NCBI RefSeq assembly: GCF_000378465.1
Contig: NZ_KB899910.1
Location: 62,001-126,000, forward strand
Source of the DNA: Elioraea tepidiphila DSM 17972
GTDB lineage: Bacteria; Pseudomonadota; Alphaproteobacteria; Acetobacterales; Acetobacteraceae
Direction: 5' to 3'
Length of the DNA: 64,000 bases
Shown: positions 54,347 through 64,000 of the stretch, one piece after another
Numbering within the stretch: position 1 is the stretch's first letter
Layout of the letters: each line of letters begins with the position of its first letter
The notes under the pieces: generated by a model
The model's database searches: none
Told to the model about the DNA's origin: nothing
Seen by the model: only the letters and a program-made list of their open reading frames with translations
Made by a program: the position numbers and the translations under genes

Positions 54347-56383
54347 GTGGCCGTCACCGAAGCGCCTGCCGCCAATCCCGCGCTTGAGACGATGCGCGCG
54401 CTGCTCGAGGAGACCGCCGGCCCCGACCGCGCCATGGCGGACGCGATCCGCGCACTCGCGATCGACGCGGTCGAGGCGGCGAAGTCGGGCCACCCGGGCA
54501 TGCCGATGGGCATGGCCGATGTCGCGGCCGTGCTCTGGACCCGGTTCCTGAAGTTCGACGCCGCCGACCCGCGCTGGCCCGACCGCGACCGCTTCGTGCT
54601 CTCGGCCGGGCACGGCTCGATGCTGCTCTACGCGCTGCTGCACCTGACCGGCCACGAGGGCATGGAGATGGAGGAGCTGCGCAACTTCCGCCAGCTCCAC
54701 AGCCGCACCGCCGGCCATCCGGAATACGGCGAGCATCCGGGGATCGAGACCACGACGGGGCCGCTCGGCCAGGGCATCGCCACCGCGGTCGGGATGGCGA
54801 TGGCCGAGCGCATGCTCGCCGCGCGGTTCGGCCGGTCGCTGGTCGATCACCGCACCTGGGTGATCGCCTCGGACGGGGACCTGATGGAGGGGGTGAGCCA
54901 CGAGGCCGCCTCGCTCGCCGGGCATCTCAAGCTGTCCAAGCTGACGGTGCTCTACGACGACAACGCGATCTCGATCGACGGGCCGACCAGCCTCGCCTAC
55001 TCGGACGACGCGCTGAAGCGCTTCGCCGCCTATGGCTGGGCGACCAAGCGCATCAACGGCCACGACCCGGCCGAGATCGCCGCCGCGCTCTCCTACGCTG
55101 AGCGCGCGGGCAAGCCGACGCTGATCGCCTGCCGCACGATCATCGGCTTCGGCGCCCCGACCAAGGGCGGCAGCGCCGCCACCCATGGCTCGCCGCTCGG
55201 CGCGGAGGAGGCGGCCGCGGCCAAGCGGGCACTCGGCTGGGACGCTCCCCCCTTCACCGTGCCGGCCGAAATCGCCCGCGCCTGGCAGGAGGCCGGGCGG
55301 CGGGGGGCCAAGGAGCGCATGGCGTGGCTGCGACGCTACCAGCGCTCGCCCCAGCGCGCCGAGTTCGAGCGGGTGATGGCCGGCCGCCTGCCCGACGGTT
55401 GGCGCGCCGCCCTCGATGCCTGGAAGGAGGCATGCGCGGCCGAGAAGCCGAAGCTCGCCACCCGCCAGTCGAGCCAGAAGGCGCTGGAGGCGCTCGTCCC
55501 GGCGATCCCGGAACTGGTGGGTGGGTCGGCGGACCTTACCGGCTCCAACCTGACCCATGTCAAGGCGATGGGCACGCTCACGCCGCAGAACTGGGCCGGA
55601 CGGCATATCCATTTCGGCGTGCGCGAGCACGGCATGGGCGCGGCCCTGAACGGCATGGCGCTGCACGGGGGGCTCGTCCCGTATGGCGGCACCTTCCTGG
55701 TGTTCAGCGACTACATGCGCCCGGCGATCCGGCTCGCCGCGCTGATGAAGCAGCGCGTGGTCTACGTGTTCACCCATGACTCCATCGGTCTCGGCGAGGA
55801 CGGGCCGACGCATCAGCCCATCGAGCATCTCGCCGCGCTGCGCGCGATGCCGAACCTGCACGTGTTCCGCCCGGCCGACTCGGTGGAGACGGCGGAGGCC
55901 TGGGCGCTGGCGCTGGCCCGCACCGACGGCCCCTCGGCGCTGGCGTTGACCCGCCAGGCGCTGCCCACGGTGCGGACCGCGCATACGCCCGAGAACATGG
56001 TGGCGCGCGGCGGCTATGTGCTCGCCGACGCGGAGGGCCAGCGCCAGGCGACTCTGATCGCCTCGGGCAGCGAGGTCGCGATCGCGCTTGCGGCACGCGA
56101 TGTGCTGCAAGGCCAGGGCGTTCCCACCGCCGTGGTGTCGATGCCCTGCTTCGAGCTCTTCGCCCAGCAGGAGGAGGCGTGGCAGGCCGTCGTGCTCGGC
56201 GGCGCGCTCCGCGTCGGCATCGAGGCCGCGTGCGGCTTCGGCTGGGAGCGTTGGCTCGGGCTCTCGGGGATCTTCGTCGGCATGACGGGGTTCGGCGCCT
56301 CTGCGCCCTACGAGAAGCTCTACCGGCATTTCGGCATCACGCCGGAAGCCGTGGCGGCGGCGGTGACGCGCCGCCTGTCGTGA
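54347..56383 (+). CDS. tkt: transketolase
   Basis: Predicted 678 aa from GTG 54347. Thiamin-diphosphate features are present: [49 protein letters not shown] and [20 protein letters not shown] in the pyrimidine domain. A C-terminal domain follows. It interconverts pentose, triose and hexose phosphates. First of three central-carbon genes (tkt, gap, pgk) on one strand with 22-bp and 1-bp-overlap junctions. Confidence 0.95.
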   Translation: MAVTEAPAANPALETMRALLEETAGPDRAMADAIRALAIDAVEAAKSGHPGMPMGMADVAAVLWTRFLKFDAADPRWPDRDRFVLSAGHGSMLLYALLHLTGHEGMEMEELRNFRQLHSRTAGHPEYGEHPGIETTTGPLGQGIATAVGMAMAERMLAARFGRSLVDHRTWVIASDGDLMEGVSHEAASLAGHLKLSKLTVLYDDNAISIDGPTSLAYSDDALKRFAAYGWATKRINGHDPAEIAAALSYAERAGKPTLIACRTIIGFGAPTKGGSAATHGSPLGAEEAAAAKRALGWDAPPFTVPAEIARAWQEAGRRGAKERMAWLRRYQRSPQRAEFERVMAGRLPDGWRAALDAWKEACAAEKPKLATRQSSQKALEALVPAIPELVGGSADLTGSNLTHVKAMGTLTPQNWAGRHIHFGVREHGMGAALNGMALHGGLVPYGGTFLVFSDYMRPAIRLAALMKQRVVYVFTHDSIGLGEDGPTHQPIEHLAALRAMPNLHVFRPADSVETAEAWALALARTDGPSALALTRQALPTVRTAHTPENMVARGGYVLADAEGQRQATLIASGSEVAIALAARDVLQGQGVPTAVVSMPCFELFAQQEEAWQAVVLGGALRVGIEAACGFGWERWLGLSGIFVGMTGFGASAPYEKLYRHFGITPEAVAAAVTRRLS

Positions 56384-56405
56384 ATCCGGAGGAAGGAGAC
56401 CAGCC

Positions 56406-57419
56406 ATGGCGGTGAAGGTTGCGATCAACGGCTTCGGCCGGATCGGTCGGCTCGTGCTGCGCGCGATCGTCGAGTCCGGGCGGAGCGATGTGGAATGCGT
56501 GCTGGTCAACGACCTCGGCTCGGTCGAGGCGAACGCGCACCTGTTCCGCTACGACTCGGTCCATGGCCGCTTCCCAGGCACGGTCGAGGTCTCAGGCGAC
56601 ACCATGACCATCCGCCATGGCGGCCGCACGCTCGGGCCCATCAAGGTCACGGCCGAGCGCGATCCTGGCAAGCTGCCGCTCAAGAATGTCGATGTGGCAA
56701 TGGAATGCACGGGAATCTTCACCTCGAAGGAGAAGGTCCAACCCCTGCTCGCGGCGGGCGCGCGCAAGGTGCTGATCTCCGCCCCGGGCGACGGCGCGGA
56801 CGCCACGGTGGTCTATGGCGTGAACCACGACGTCATCACCAAGGACATGACGGTGGTCTCCAATGCGTCCTGCACGACCAACTGCCTCGCCCCCATGGTG
56901 AAGGTGCTGCACGAGGCGTTCGGGGTCGAGCGCGGCTACATGGTGACCATCCACGCCTACACGGGCGACCAGAACACCGTCGATACGCTGCACAAGGACC
57001 TGCACCGGGCGCGCGCGGCCGCGGTGAACATCATCCCGACCACCACCGGGGCGGCGCGCGCGGTCGGGCTCGTCATGCCCGACCTCAAGGGCAAGCTCGA
57101 CGGCACCGCCGTGCGGGTGCCCACGCCGAATGTCTCGCTCGTCTCGCTGGATGCCAACCTGAAGCGCGCCGTCACCAAGGACGAGGTGAATGCGGCGATG
57201 AAGGCCGCGTCCGACGGGCCGATGAAGGGCATCCTCGACTACTCGACCGAGAAGCTCGTCTCGTCCGACTTCAACCACTCCCCCGCGTCCTGCACCTTCG
57301 ACGCGACCCAGACCGCGGTGATCGAGGGGAGCCTGGTGCGCGTGATGGGCTGGTACGACAACGAGTGGGGGTTCTCGAACCGCATGAGCGACACGGCGGC
57401 GCTGCTGGGCAGGCTCTGA
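56406..57419 (+). CDS. gap: glyceraldehyde-3-phosphate dehydrogenase (type I)
   Basis: Predicted 337 aa. N-terminal NAD-binding motif [14 protein letters not shown], an acidic residue after beta-2 (VNDLGS) typical of NAD preference, the catalytic Cys156 in SNASCTTNC, and the C-terminal [12 protein letters not shown] block. Works in glycolysis/gluconeogenesis or with transketolase in pentose pathways. The final TGA overlaps the pgk ATG by one base. Confidence 0.96.
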   Translation: MAVKVAINGFGRIGRLVLRAIVESGRSDVECVLVNDLGSVEANAHLFRYDSVHGRFPGTVEVSGDTMTIRHGGRTLGPIKVTAERDPGKLPLKNVDVAMECTGIFTSKEKVQPLLAAGARKVLISAPGDGADATVVYGVNHDVITKDMTVVSNASCTTNCLAPMVKVLHEAFGVERGYMVTIHAYTGDQNTVDTLHKDLHRARAAAVNIIPTTTGAARAVGLVMPDLKGKLDGTAVRVPTPNVSLVSLDANLKRAVTKDEVNAAMKAASDGPMKGILDYSTEKLVSSDFNHSPASCTFDATQTAVIEGSLVRVMGWYDNEWGFSNRMSDTAALLGRL

Positions 57420-58612
57420 TGCCGGCGTTCCGCACCCTCGATGCGCTGGAGGCGCGCGGCCGGCGGGTGCTGCTGCGCGCCGACCTGAACGTGCCGATGC
57501 AGGACGGAAAGGTCAGCGATCTCACGCGGTTGGAGCGGCTCTCGCCCACCATCCGTGAGCTGGCCGAGAAGGGCGCGAAGGTGGTGGTGCTGAGCCATTT
57601 CGACCGGCCGAAGGGCAAGCGCGTGCCCGAGATGTCACTCCGGCCCGTGGCCGAGGCGCTCGGAAGCGTGCTCGGCCGTCCGGTCGGCTTCGCCGAGGAC
57701 TGCATTGGCCCCGAGGCCGAGGCCGTGGTCGCCGCGATGCGGCCGGGCGACGTGGTGGTGCTGGAGAACACGCGCTTCCACCCCGGCGAGGAGAAGAACG
57801 ACCCGGCGCTGGCGGATGCGATCGCCAGGCTCGGCGACGCGTACGTGAACGACGCCTTCTCGGCCGCGCACCGCGCCCATGCCACCACCGAGGCGCTGGC
57901 GCATCGGCTGCCGGCCTATGCCGGACGGCTGATGCAGGCGGAGCTCGAGGCCCTGGAGAAGGCGCTGGGGAACCCGGCGCGCCCCGTCGCCGCGATCGTC
58001 GGCGGCGCCAAGGTCAGCACCAAGCTCGACCTGCTCGGCAACCTGGTCGGGCGGGTGAACCACCTGATCATCGGCGGGGCGATGGCGAACACCTTCCTCG
58101 CCGCGCGCGGCGTCGCGGTGGGCAAGAGCCTCCAGGAGGCCGAGCTGCACGACACCGCGCGCGGGATCGAGGAGAAGGCCCGCGCAGCCGGCTGCGCGAT
58201 CCTGCTGCCGGTGGACGCCGTGGTGGCGCGCGCGTTCCGCGCCGGCGCGCCGTCCGAGACGGTGATGGTCGATGCGGTGCCGGCGGAGGCGATGATCCTC
58301 GATGTCGGTCCCCTGACCACGGCCAGCATTCTCGACTGCCTGTCGGAGTGCCGCACGCTGGTGTGGAACGGCCCGCTCGGCGCCTTCGAGACTCCGCCCT
58401 TCGACGCCGCCACCGTGCGGGTGGCCAAGGGGGTCGCGGGGCTGACCAAGGCCGGGCAGCTGCTGTCGGTCGCGGGCGGAGGCGATACGGTCGCGGCGCT
58501 GCGCCACGCCGGGGTGGTCGACGACCTCAGCTACGTCTCGGCCGCGGGCGGGGCGTTCCTGGAGTGGCTGGAGGGCAAGACCCTGCCGGGGGTGGCGGCG
58601 CTCGCGGCCTGA
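57419..58612 (+). CDS. pgk: phosphoglycerate kinase
   Basis: Predicted 397 aa from ATG 57419. Conserved blocks are [46 protein letters not shown]-like residues ([16 protein letters not shown]), [27 protein letters not shown] and a C-terminal [11 protein letters not shown] nucleotide loop. It makes ATP from 1,3-bisphosphoglycerate. Convergent with the MFS gene, whose stop lies 3 bp away. Confidence 0.96.
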   Translation: MPAFRTLDALEARGRRVLLRADLNVPMQDGKVSDLTRLERLSPTIRELAEKGAKVVVLSHFDRPKGKRVPEMSLRPVAEALGSVLGRPVGFAEDCIGPEAEAVVAAMRPGDVVVLENTRFHPGEEKNDPALADAIARLGDAYVNDAFSAAHRAHATTEALAHRLPAYAGRLMQAELEALEKALGNPARPVAAIVGGAKVSTKLDLLGNLVGRVNHLIIGGAMANTFLAARGVAVGKSLQEAELHDTARGIEEKARAAGCAILLPVDAVVARAFRAGAPSETVMVDAVPAEAMILDVGPLTTASILDCLSECRTLVWNGPLGAFETPPFDAATVRVAKGVAGLTKAGQLLSVAGGGDTVAALRHAGVVDDLSYVSAAGGAFLEWLEGKTLPGVAALAA

Positions 58613-58615
58613 TCG

Positions 58616-59839
58616 CTACCGCGCCGCCTTCCGGCCATCGAGGCGCTGGCGCACCGGCACCAGCCCCGCGACCGTCGCCGCCGCAAAGACCGCGCCCGCG
58701 ACGAAGGTCCCGGCCGGGCCGACCCAGTCCCAGAGCGCGCCGGCGATCACGCTCGCTGCCAGCATCGCGAGCCCCGTGACCAGGTTGAACATCCCGTAGG
58801 CCGTGCCGCGCAGTTCCGCCGGCGCGGCATCGGCGACCAGGGTTGCCAGCAGCCCCTGCGTGAACCCCATGTGCAGCCCCCACAGCACCACGCCGCAGGC
58901 GATCCCGACCAGCCCCGGGGCGAAGGCCAGCGCCAGATCGGCCCCGATCAGCAGGCCGAGCCCGACGATCAGCAGCGCGACGCGATCCATGCGATCGGAG
59001 AGCGCACCGACCGGATAGGCCGACGCCGCATAGGCGATGTTCATCACCACCAGCACAGCCGGCACAAGCATCAGCGGCAGCCCGGCCGACTCCGCGCGGA
59101 GGATCAGGAAGGCCTCGCTGAACCGCGCCAGGGTGAACACCGACGCCACCGTGACGACCCACCAGTAGGCGGACCCGAGCTGCGCCAGTTCCGCCCGGCT
59201 CAAGGGGTTGCGGACCGCGCGCGCGACCGGCGGCCGCTCGGGCTCGTGCACCGCGAACACGATCAAGCCGAAGGCGAGGAAGGCCGGGATCACGGCGACC
59301 CAGAACACCGAGACGAAGTCGTCGGCGAACAGCGCCATCAGGCCGATCCCGAGCAGCGGCCCAAGGAACGCGCCGACCGTGTCGAGCGCTTGGCGCAGGC
59401 CGAAGCTCGCGCCGCGCAGCTCGGGCGGGCTGAGATCGGCCACCAGCGCATCCCGCGGCGCGCCGCGGATGCCCTTGCCGACCCGGTCGGTGAACCGTGC
59501 CGCGACCAGCCAGCCGATCGTCGGGGCGAGCGGGAAGATCGGCTTGGTGAAGGCCGCGAGCCCGTAGCCGAGGGCCGCGAGCTCCTTGCGCCGGCCCAGC
59601 CGGTCGCTGAGCGCGCCGGAGAAGATCTTGGTGATCGCGGCCGTGGCCTCGGCGATCCCCTCGATGATGCCGACCGTGAGCGCCGTCGCCCCCAGCCCGA
59701 CCACCAGATAGACCGGCAGCAGGGCGTGGATCATCTCCGAGGAGGTGTCCATCAGCAGCGAGACGAAGCCGAGCGCCCAGATGCTCGACGGGATGCGGCG
59801 CCAGGCGGCGGTGCGCAGCGGCAGGGTGGCGTCGGTCAT
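58616..59839 (-). CDS. major facilitator superfamily transporter
   Basis: Predicted 407 aa from ATG 59839 (MTDATLPLRTAAWRR) with about 12 membrane spans. The cytoplasmic MFS motif A is visible between TM2 and TM3 (SGALSDRLGRRKEL), with GKGIRGAPRDALVAD further on. The first span includes SLLMDTSSEMIHALLPVYLV, typical of a bacterial drug/metabolite efflux clade. Substrate unknown. It is in line with a DUF1127 gene and a ChrB-type gene, 22 bp after the former, so they may form one unit linked to metal or oxidant resistance; that link is inference. Confidence 0.8.
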   Translation of the reverse strand: MTDATLPLRTAAWRRIPSSIWALGFVSLLMDTSSEMIHALLPVYLVVGLGATALTVGIIEGIAEATAAITKIFSGALSDRLGRRKELAALGYGLAAFTKPIFPLAPTIGWLVAARFTDRVGKGIRGAPRDALVADLSPPELRGASFGLRQALDTVGAFLGPLLGIGLMALFADDFVSVFWVAVIPAFLAFGLIVFAVHEPERPPVARAVRNPLSRAELAQLGSAYWWVVTVASVFTLARFSEAFLILRAESAGLPLMLVPAVLVVMNIAYAASAYPVGALSDRMDRVALLIVGLGLLIGADLALAFAPGLVGIACGVVLWGLHMGFTQGLLATLVADAAPAELRGTAYGMFNLVTGLAMLAASVIAGALWDWVGPAGTFVAGAVFAAATVAGLVPVRQRLDGRKAAR

Positions 59840-59861
59840 GAGAGGTCGCGCGGTGCCGCGC

Positions 59862-60101
59862 TCAGGTCCAGCGCCGGCTCTCGCGGATCGCCTCGGCGCG
59901 GGAGACGCCGATATCCGCGAGCTGATGATCGTCGAGCGCGGCCAAGGCGGCACGCTGCTGCTGACGCACGACCCAGGCGACGGCGCGCGCGACCAGGGTC
60001 GGGCCCGACTCGTCGTGCGGCAGGGGGGCGAAGGCCGAGCGAAGCGCAGCCGCGAGCGTCACGCCCGCGCCCCCGCGCGCATCCATGGGTGACATCCTCA
60101 T
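59862..60101 (-). CDS. small DUF1127 protein
   Basis: Predicted 79 aa from ATG 60101, with GAGGG just upstream; later ATGs at 60095 and 60086 are possible. The C-terminal half is the Arg-rich DUF1127 motif (RAALAALDDHQLADIGVSRAEAIRESRRW). These small proteins are common in alphaproteobacteria; some bind RNA or act in phosphate and arginine metabolism. It lies between the MFS and ChrB-type genes (22-bp and 7-bp gaps). Confidence 0.78.
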   Translation of the reverse strand: MRMSPMDARGGAGVTLAAALRSAFAPLPHDESGPTLVARAVAWVVRQQQRAALAALDDHQLADIGVSRAEAIRESRRWT

Positions 60102-60108
60102 GGTTCCC

Positions 60109-60648
60109 TCACCGGTTCTCGTCATGCGCGTCGAACACGCGCTGGGCATAGGCATCCAGGATCGCCTCGCACGCCTTGAGCCGCTGTTCGGCCTCCGGCC
60201 GCAGGGGCGCGCCGTAGAAGTCGAGTTTCCTGATCTTGTCGAGCCAGCCCTGGAGCTTCTTCAGGTCGACGTCGTTCTCCTCGAGCTCGGCATAGGTGTA
60301 GTGGCCGGCCGCCTCCTCCTTCGCGACCTCACGCTCGAAGTCGTCGCACTTGTCGAGGAACTCCCGGTACTCCTCGTCGCGATCCGCCTTGAACCGCGAC
60401 AGCACCTTCTCCTCCTGGCCGCGGTCGAGCGCGAGGGTCTCCAGGATCACCGCCTCGCCGTTCATCGCGGCGACATCGTTCTCGATCATCTTGAGCTGGC
60501 GGACGTGCTCGTCCGATTTCGGCAGGAGACAGACGCCGCTTTGCAGGTAGACCGCCCCGAGCCCCTTGAGCCGCCGCCACAGCGCGACGCGCTTGCGGGC
60601 GGGTTCAGGCGGAACCTTGTACACCAGCAGCAGCCAGACCGTAGTCAT
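60109..60648 (-). CDS. ChrB N-terminal domain protein (chromate-resistance related)
   Basis: Predicted 179 aa. WLLLVYKVPPEPARKRVALWRRLKGLGAVYLQSGVCLLP is the start of the ChrB N-terminal domain, and the rest is charged and helical (HYTYAELEENDVDLKKLQGWL). Full ChrB proteins (~300 aa) also have a C-terminal domain that is absent here. ChrB controls the chromate efflux gene chrA; no chrA is in the window. A gap of 7 bp separates it from the DUF1127 gene and the MFS follows. It could be a sensor or a repurposed regulator; function not established. Confidence 0.75.
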   Translation of the reverse strand: MTTVWLLLVYKVPPEPARKRVALWRRLKGLGAVYLQSGVCLLPKSDEHVRQLKMIENDVAAMNGEAVILETLALDRGQEEKVLSRFKADRDEEYREFLDKCDDFEREVAKEEAAGHYTYAELEENDVDLKKLQGWLDKIRKLDFYGAPLRPEAEQRLKACEAILDAYAQRVFDAHDENR

Positions 60649-60775
60649 GGATCACTTTTGACGTAACGGTGGTTACATGTCAACCGTCAGGACGACGGCG
60701 GGCGGGCCCCGCGCGCAGGGTTCGCGCCCTCCCCGGTCCCTGCTATGTCTGCCCGGAAACCTGAAGGACGATCTC
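60649..60775. promoter_or_regulatory. divergent region between the ChrB-type gene and ilvD
   Basis: 127 bp without a gene. An imperfect inverted repeat TTGACGTAAC ... GTTACATGTCAA (60658-60683, central GTAAC-GGTG-GTTAC perfect) sits just 10 bp before the ChrB-type start and looks like an operator. For ilvD a weak promoter-like pair, TTCGCG (60721) and TATGTC (60744), has a 17-bp spacer. Confidence 0.4.
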
Positions 60776-62659
60776 ATGCCCGCCTATCGTTCCCGCACCA
60801 CCACCCATGGCCGCAACATGGCCGGCGCCCGCGGCCTCTGGCGCGCGACCGGCATGCGTGACGAGGATTTCGGCAAGCCGATCATCGCGATCGCCAACTC
60901 CTTCACCCAGTTCGTGCCGGGCCACGTGCACCTGAAGGATCTCGGCCAGCTGGTCGCGCGCGAGATCGAGCGGGCCGGCGGTGTCGCGAAGGAGTTCAAC
61001 ACCATCGCGGTCGATGACGGCATCGCGATGGGCCATGACGGCATGCTCTACAGCCTGCCCTCGCGCGAGCTGATCGCCGATGCGGTCGAATACATGGTGA
61101 ACGCGCATTGCGCCGATGCGCTGGTGTGCATCTCCAACTGCGACAAGATCACGCCGGGGATGCTGATGGCGGCGATGCGCCTGAACATCCCGACCGTGTT
61201 CGTCTCCGGCGGGCCGATGGAGGCCGGCAAGGTGGTGCATCGCGGCGAGACGCGCGCGATCGACCTGATCGATGCGATGATCGTCGCCGCCGACAGCTCC
61301 GTCACCGACGAGGAGGTGGCGGTGATCGAGCGCTCGGCCTGCCCGACCTGCGGCTCGTGCTCGGGGATGTTCACCGCGAACTCGATGAACTGTCTGACCG
61401 AGGCGCTCGGGCTCGCGCTGCCGGGCAACGGCACGGTGGTGGCCACACACGCCGACCGCAAGCGCCTGTTCCTCGAGGCGGGGCGGCGCATCGTCGAGAT
61501 CACCCGCCGCTGGTACGAGACCGAGGACCGCTCGGTGCTGCCGCGGTCGATCGCCTCCTTCGCCGCGTTCGAGAACGCGATGACGCTCGACATCGCCATG
61601 GGCGGCTCGACCAACACGGTGCTGCATCTGCTCGCCGCCGCGCAGGAGGGCGGGGTGGATTTCACCATGGCCGACATCGACCGGCTCTCGCGCCGCGTGC
61701 CGGTGCTGTGCAAGGTCGCACCCTCGGTCGTGAACGTGCATGTCGAGGACGTCCATCGCGCGGGCGGGATCATGGGGATCCTCGGCGAGCTCGACCGCGC
61801 GGGGCTGCTCGACACCTCGGTCAGCCGCGTCGATGCGCCCACGCTCGCCGAGGCGCTGGAGCAGTGGGACGTGCGCCGCACCGCGAACGAAACGGTGCAC
61901 AGCTTCTTCCGCGCCGCCCCGGGCGGCATCCCGACCACCGTCGCGTTCAGCCAGGAAAGCCGGTGGAAGACGCTCGATCTCGACCGCGAGACGGGCGTGA
62001 TCCGCGACGCGGTACACGCCTTCTCGAAGGATGGCGGGCTCGCGGTGCTCTACGGCAACATCGCCGAGGAGGGCTCGATCGTGAAGACCGCCGGGGTGGA
62101 TGCGAGCATCCTGACCTTCGCCGGCCCCGCGCGCGTGTTCGAGAGCCAGGAGGCCGCTGTCGCGGGCATTCTCGGCGGAGAGGTCGTGCCGGGCGATGTC
62201 GTCGTGGTGCGCTACGAGGGACCGAAGGGCGGGCCCGGCATGCAGGAGATGCTCTATCCGACCAGCTACCTGAAGTCGAAGGGGCTCGGGAAGGTCTGCG
62301 CGCTGGTCACCGACGGGCGCTTCTCGGGCGGCAGTTCGGGGCTGTCGATCGGCCATGTCTCGCCCGAGGCGGCCGAGGGCGGAACGATCGGGCTCGTTCA
62401 GGACGGCGACCGGATCGAGATCGACATTCCCAGGCGCTCGATCCGGCTCGCGGTGGATGAGGGCGAACTCGCGCGGCGGCGCGCGGCGATGGAGGCGCGC
62501 GGCGAGGCGGCGTGGCAGCCCTTGCACCGCGAGCGGAAGGTTTCGGCAGCGCTGCAGGCCTACGCGGCACTGACCACCAGTGCGGCGCGCGGCGCGGTGC
62601 GCGATGTCGGCCAGCTCCGCCGCGCCCGCGCCACGCGCGCCCCGGCGCCGGCCAAATAG
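60776..62659 (+). CDS. ilvD: dihydroxy-acid dehydratase
   Basis: Predicted 627 aa from ATG 60776 ([22 protein letters not shown]), the conserved family start; the frame is open upstream but lacks support. Iron-sulfur cysteines appear in [13 protein letters not shown] and [18 protein letters not shown]. Further conserved blocks are [12 protein letters not shown] and [16 protein letters not shown]. It dehydrates 2,3-dihydroxy acids in valine and isoleucine synthesis. Followed after 22 bp by the amidohydrolase. Confidence 0.96.
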   Translation: MPAYRSRTTTHGRNMAGARGLWRATGMRDEDFGKPIIAIANSFTQFVPGHVHLKDLGQLVAREIERAGGVAKEFNTIAVDDGIAMGHDGMLYSLPSRELIADAVEYMVNAHCADALVCISNCDKITPGMLMAAMRLNIPTVFVSGGPMEAGKVVHRGETRAIDLIDAMIVAADSSVTDEEVAVIERSACPTCGSCSGMFTANSMNCLTEALGLALPGNGTVVATHADRKRLFLEAGRRIVEITRRWYETEDRSVLPRSIASFAAFENAMTLDIAMGGSTNTVLHLLAAAQEGGVDFTMADIDRLSRRVPVLCKVAPSVVNVHVEDVHRAGGIMGILGELDRAGLLDTSVSRVDAPTLAEALEQWDVRRTANETVHSFFRAAPGGIPTTVAFSQESRWKTLDLDRETGVIRDAVHAFSKDGGLAVLYGNIAEEGSIVKTAGVDASILTFAGPARVFESQEAAVAGILGGEVVPGDVVVVRYEGPKGGPGMQEMLYPTSYLKSKGLGKVCALVTDGRFSGGSSGLSIGHVSPEAAEGGTIGLVQDGDRIEIDIPRRSIRLAVDEGELARRRAAMEARGEAAWQPLHRERKVSAALQAYAALTTSAARGAVRDVGQLRRARATRAPAPAK

Positions 62660-62681
62660 CGGACCGACCGGCTCTCCGCGG

Positions 62682-64000
62682 ATGCACCGACCACGCAGCG
62701 CGTTCCAGTGTGTCCGGGCGGATGCATCCTCCGGCGATCGGGCAAGCGCTGACCCGTCCCGCCCCTGCTGGTGCTGCGCGCCGCTGGTGCAGGCGATCCA
62801 GCGCCGGGTCGACCGAGACGTCTCGCGGCGGCTGTTTCTCGGCGGCGCGGCGGCACTGCTCGCGCCGTTCCGCGACGCCAGCGCCCAGCCATCGTCCATG
62901 GCGCCGGCGCAGGCAGCGCCACCACGCCCGCTCCTGCTGACCAATCTCAGGCTGTTCGACGGCGCGAGCGGCTCGATCCGCCAGGGTGTCGCGATCCGCA
63001 TCGAGGGCAACCGGATCGCCGCGCTGCCGTCCGCAGGCGAGGCGCCGGGCGAGGCGCAGGTGATCGACTGCGGCGGCCGCCTCGCCATGCCGGGGCTGAT
63101 CGACGCGCACTGGCACGCCACGCTCTGCGCCTTGCCCCAGAGCGTCGCGATGACGGCCGACGTGGCCTACATCCATCTGGCAGCGGCCGCCGAGGCGGAG
63201 CGGACGCTGATGCGCGGCTTCACGACGGTGCGCGATGCCGGCGGTCCCGCCTTCGCGCTCAAGCGCGCGATCGACGAAGGCATCATCCTCGGCCCGCGCA
63301 TCTACCCGGCGGGCGCGATGATCTCGCAGACCTCCGGCCATGGCGATTTCCGCTTGCGCTCCGAGGTGCCGCGCGGCACGACCGCCGCCCTCAGCGCCGC
63401 GGAGATGGCGGGCATCGCGATGATCGCCGATGGCGAGGCCGAGGTGCTGCGCCGCGTGCGCGAGCAGCTCATGCTCGGCGCGTCACAGATCAAGCTGATG
63501 GCGGGCGGCGGCGTCACATCGCCCTACGACCCGCTCGACAGCATCCAGTTCACCGAGGCCGAGCTGCGCGCCGGGGTCGCCGCCGCCGCGGACTGGGGCA
63601 CCTACGTGATGACCCATGTCTACACCCCGGCGGGAATCCAGCGCGCGATCCGCGCCGGGGCAAAGTCGATCGAGCATGGCCATCTCGCCGATGAGGAGAC
63701 CGTCCGCATGATGGCCGGCGAGGGCGTCTGGTGGAGCCTGCAGCCCTTCCTGGCCGACGCGGATGCCAACGTGATGGCCGACCCGGCGAGCCGCGCCAAA
63801 CAGGCCGCAGTGGCGCGCGGGAGCGAACGGGCCTACGAGCTGGCGCAACGGTTCGGCGTGCAGACCGCCTGGGGCACCGACATCCTGTTCTCGCCGGCCA
63901 ACTTGGCGACCCACGGACGGCAGCTTGCGAAACTGACCCAGTTCTACGACCCGCTGACGCTGCTGCGGACCGCGACCGGCAACTCGGGCGCGTTGCTGAA
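62682..64000 (+). CDS. Tat-exported metal-dependent amidohydrolase (3' partial)
   Basis: The frame is open from ATG 62682 to the window end, so the C-terminus is missing. Residues 30-38 include PCWCCAP; a Tat motif follows (SRRLFLGGAAALLAP). The enzyme domain is imidazolonepropionase-like: DAHWHATLC supplies the HxH metal site, the lysine in SQIKLMAGGG is the likely carboxylated ligand, and THVYTPAGI, IEHGHLADEE and WGTDILFSP carry the remaining His and Asp ligands. A cyclic amide or dipeptide is a typical substrate; the actual one is unknown. A start at ATG 62898 would lose the Tat signal and is less likely. Confidence 0.82.
   Translation, partial: MHRPRSAFQCVRADASSGDRASADPSRPCWCCAPLVQAIQRRVDRDVSRRLFLGGAAALLAPFRDASAQPSSMAPAQAAPPRPLLLTNLRLFDGASGSIRQGVAIRIEGNRIAALPSAGEAPGEAQVIDCGGRLAMPGLIDAHWHATLCALPQSVAMTADVAYIHLAAAAEAERTLMRGFTTVRDAGGPAFALKRAIDEGIILGPRIYPAGAMISQTSGHGDFRLRSEVPRGTTAALSAAEMAGIAMIADGEAEVLRRVREQLMLGASQIKLMAGGGVTSPYDPLDSIQFTEAELRAGVAAAADWGTYVMTHVYTPAGIQRAIRAGAKSIEHGHLADEETVRMMAGEGVWWSLQPFLADADANVMADPASRAKQAAVARGSERAYELAQRFGVQTAWGTDILFSPANLATHGRQLAKLTQFYDPLTLLRTATGNSGALL

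Overview
The window is very GC-rich, densely coded DNA with short intergenic gaps and many ATGA-type overlaps. The gene content (a DUF1127 protein, TAXI-type TRAP transporters, Tat-exported NrtA/CynA-type binding protein, tkt-gap-pgk cluster) suggests an alphaproteobacterium, perhaps Acetobacteraceae/Rhodospirillales; that placement is inference. I saw no tRNA, rRNA, CRISPR array, insertion sequence or integrase, so this looks like stable chromosome.

Positions 1-30742 hold an essentially complete type VI secretion system (T6SS). The left edge cuts a Ser/Thr kinase gene (ppkA). A leftward operon follows (tssA, tssB, two tssC paralogues, tagJ, tssE, tssF, tssG), ending in three accessory genes: a methyltransferase with a regulatory domain, an OmpA-like protein and a membrane-anchored HExxH protein. 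From a divergent promoter region, tssH (ClpV) and two hcp copies run rightward. A second leftward operon carries vgrG, a DUF6931-like gene, PAAR, tagH, tssJ, tssK, tssL (with OmpA domain), tssM, tagF and pppA. All thirteen core components are therefore present (TssA-C, E-H, J-M, Hcp, VgrG), plus the PpkA/PppA/TagH/TagF post-translational control set. No obvious toxin is encoded next to vgrG/PAAR. The TssJ has no cysteine at all, so it cannot be a classical lipoprotein.

Positions 30900-45400 are cell-envelope and transport genes: trkA-trkH potassium uptake, a TAXI binding protein with a fused TRAP permease, pbpC with a bacterial alpha-2-macroglobulin, mscL, and a membrane-anchored TAXI-like protein. 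Positions 45400-49206 are a cyanate uptake and detoxification operon (binding protein, permease, ATPase, cyanase) preceded by a strong match to a sigma-54 promoter.

Positions 49241-54213 hold a five-gene leftward operon (SDR, acyl-CoA dehydrogenase, phosphotransferase, DUF6285, acyl-CoA synthetase) whose content matches the lvaABCDE levulinate/4-hydroxy-acid catabolic set of Pseudomonas putida. Positions 54347-58612 are tkt-gap-pgk central carbon genes. The right end has an MFS transporter, a DUF1127 protein and a stand-alone ChrB N-terminal-domain protein (leftward), then ilvD and a Tat-exported amidohydrolase that runs off the window.
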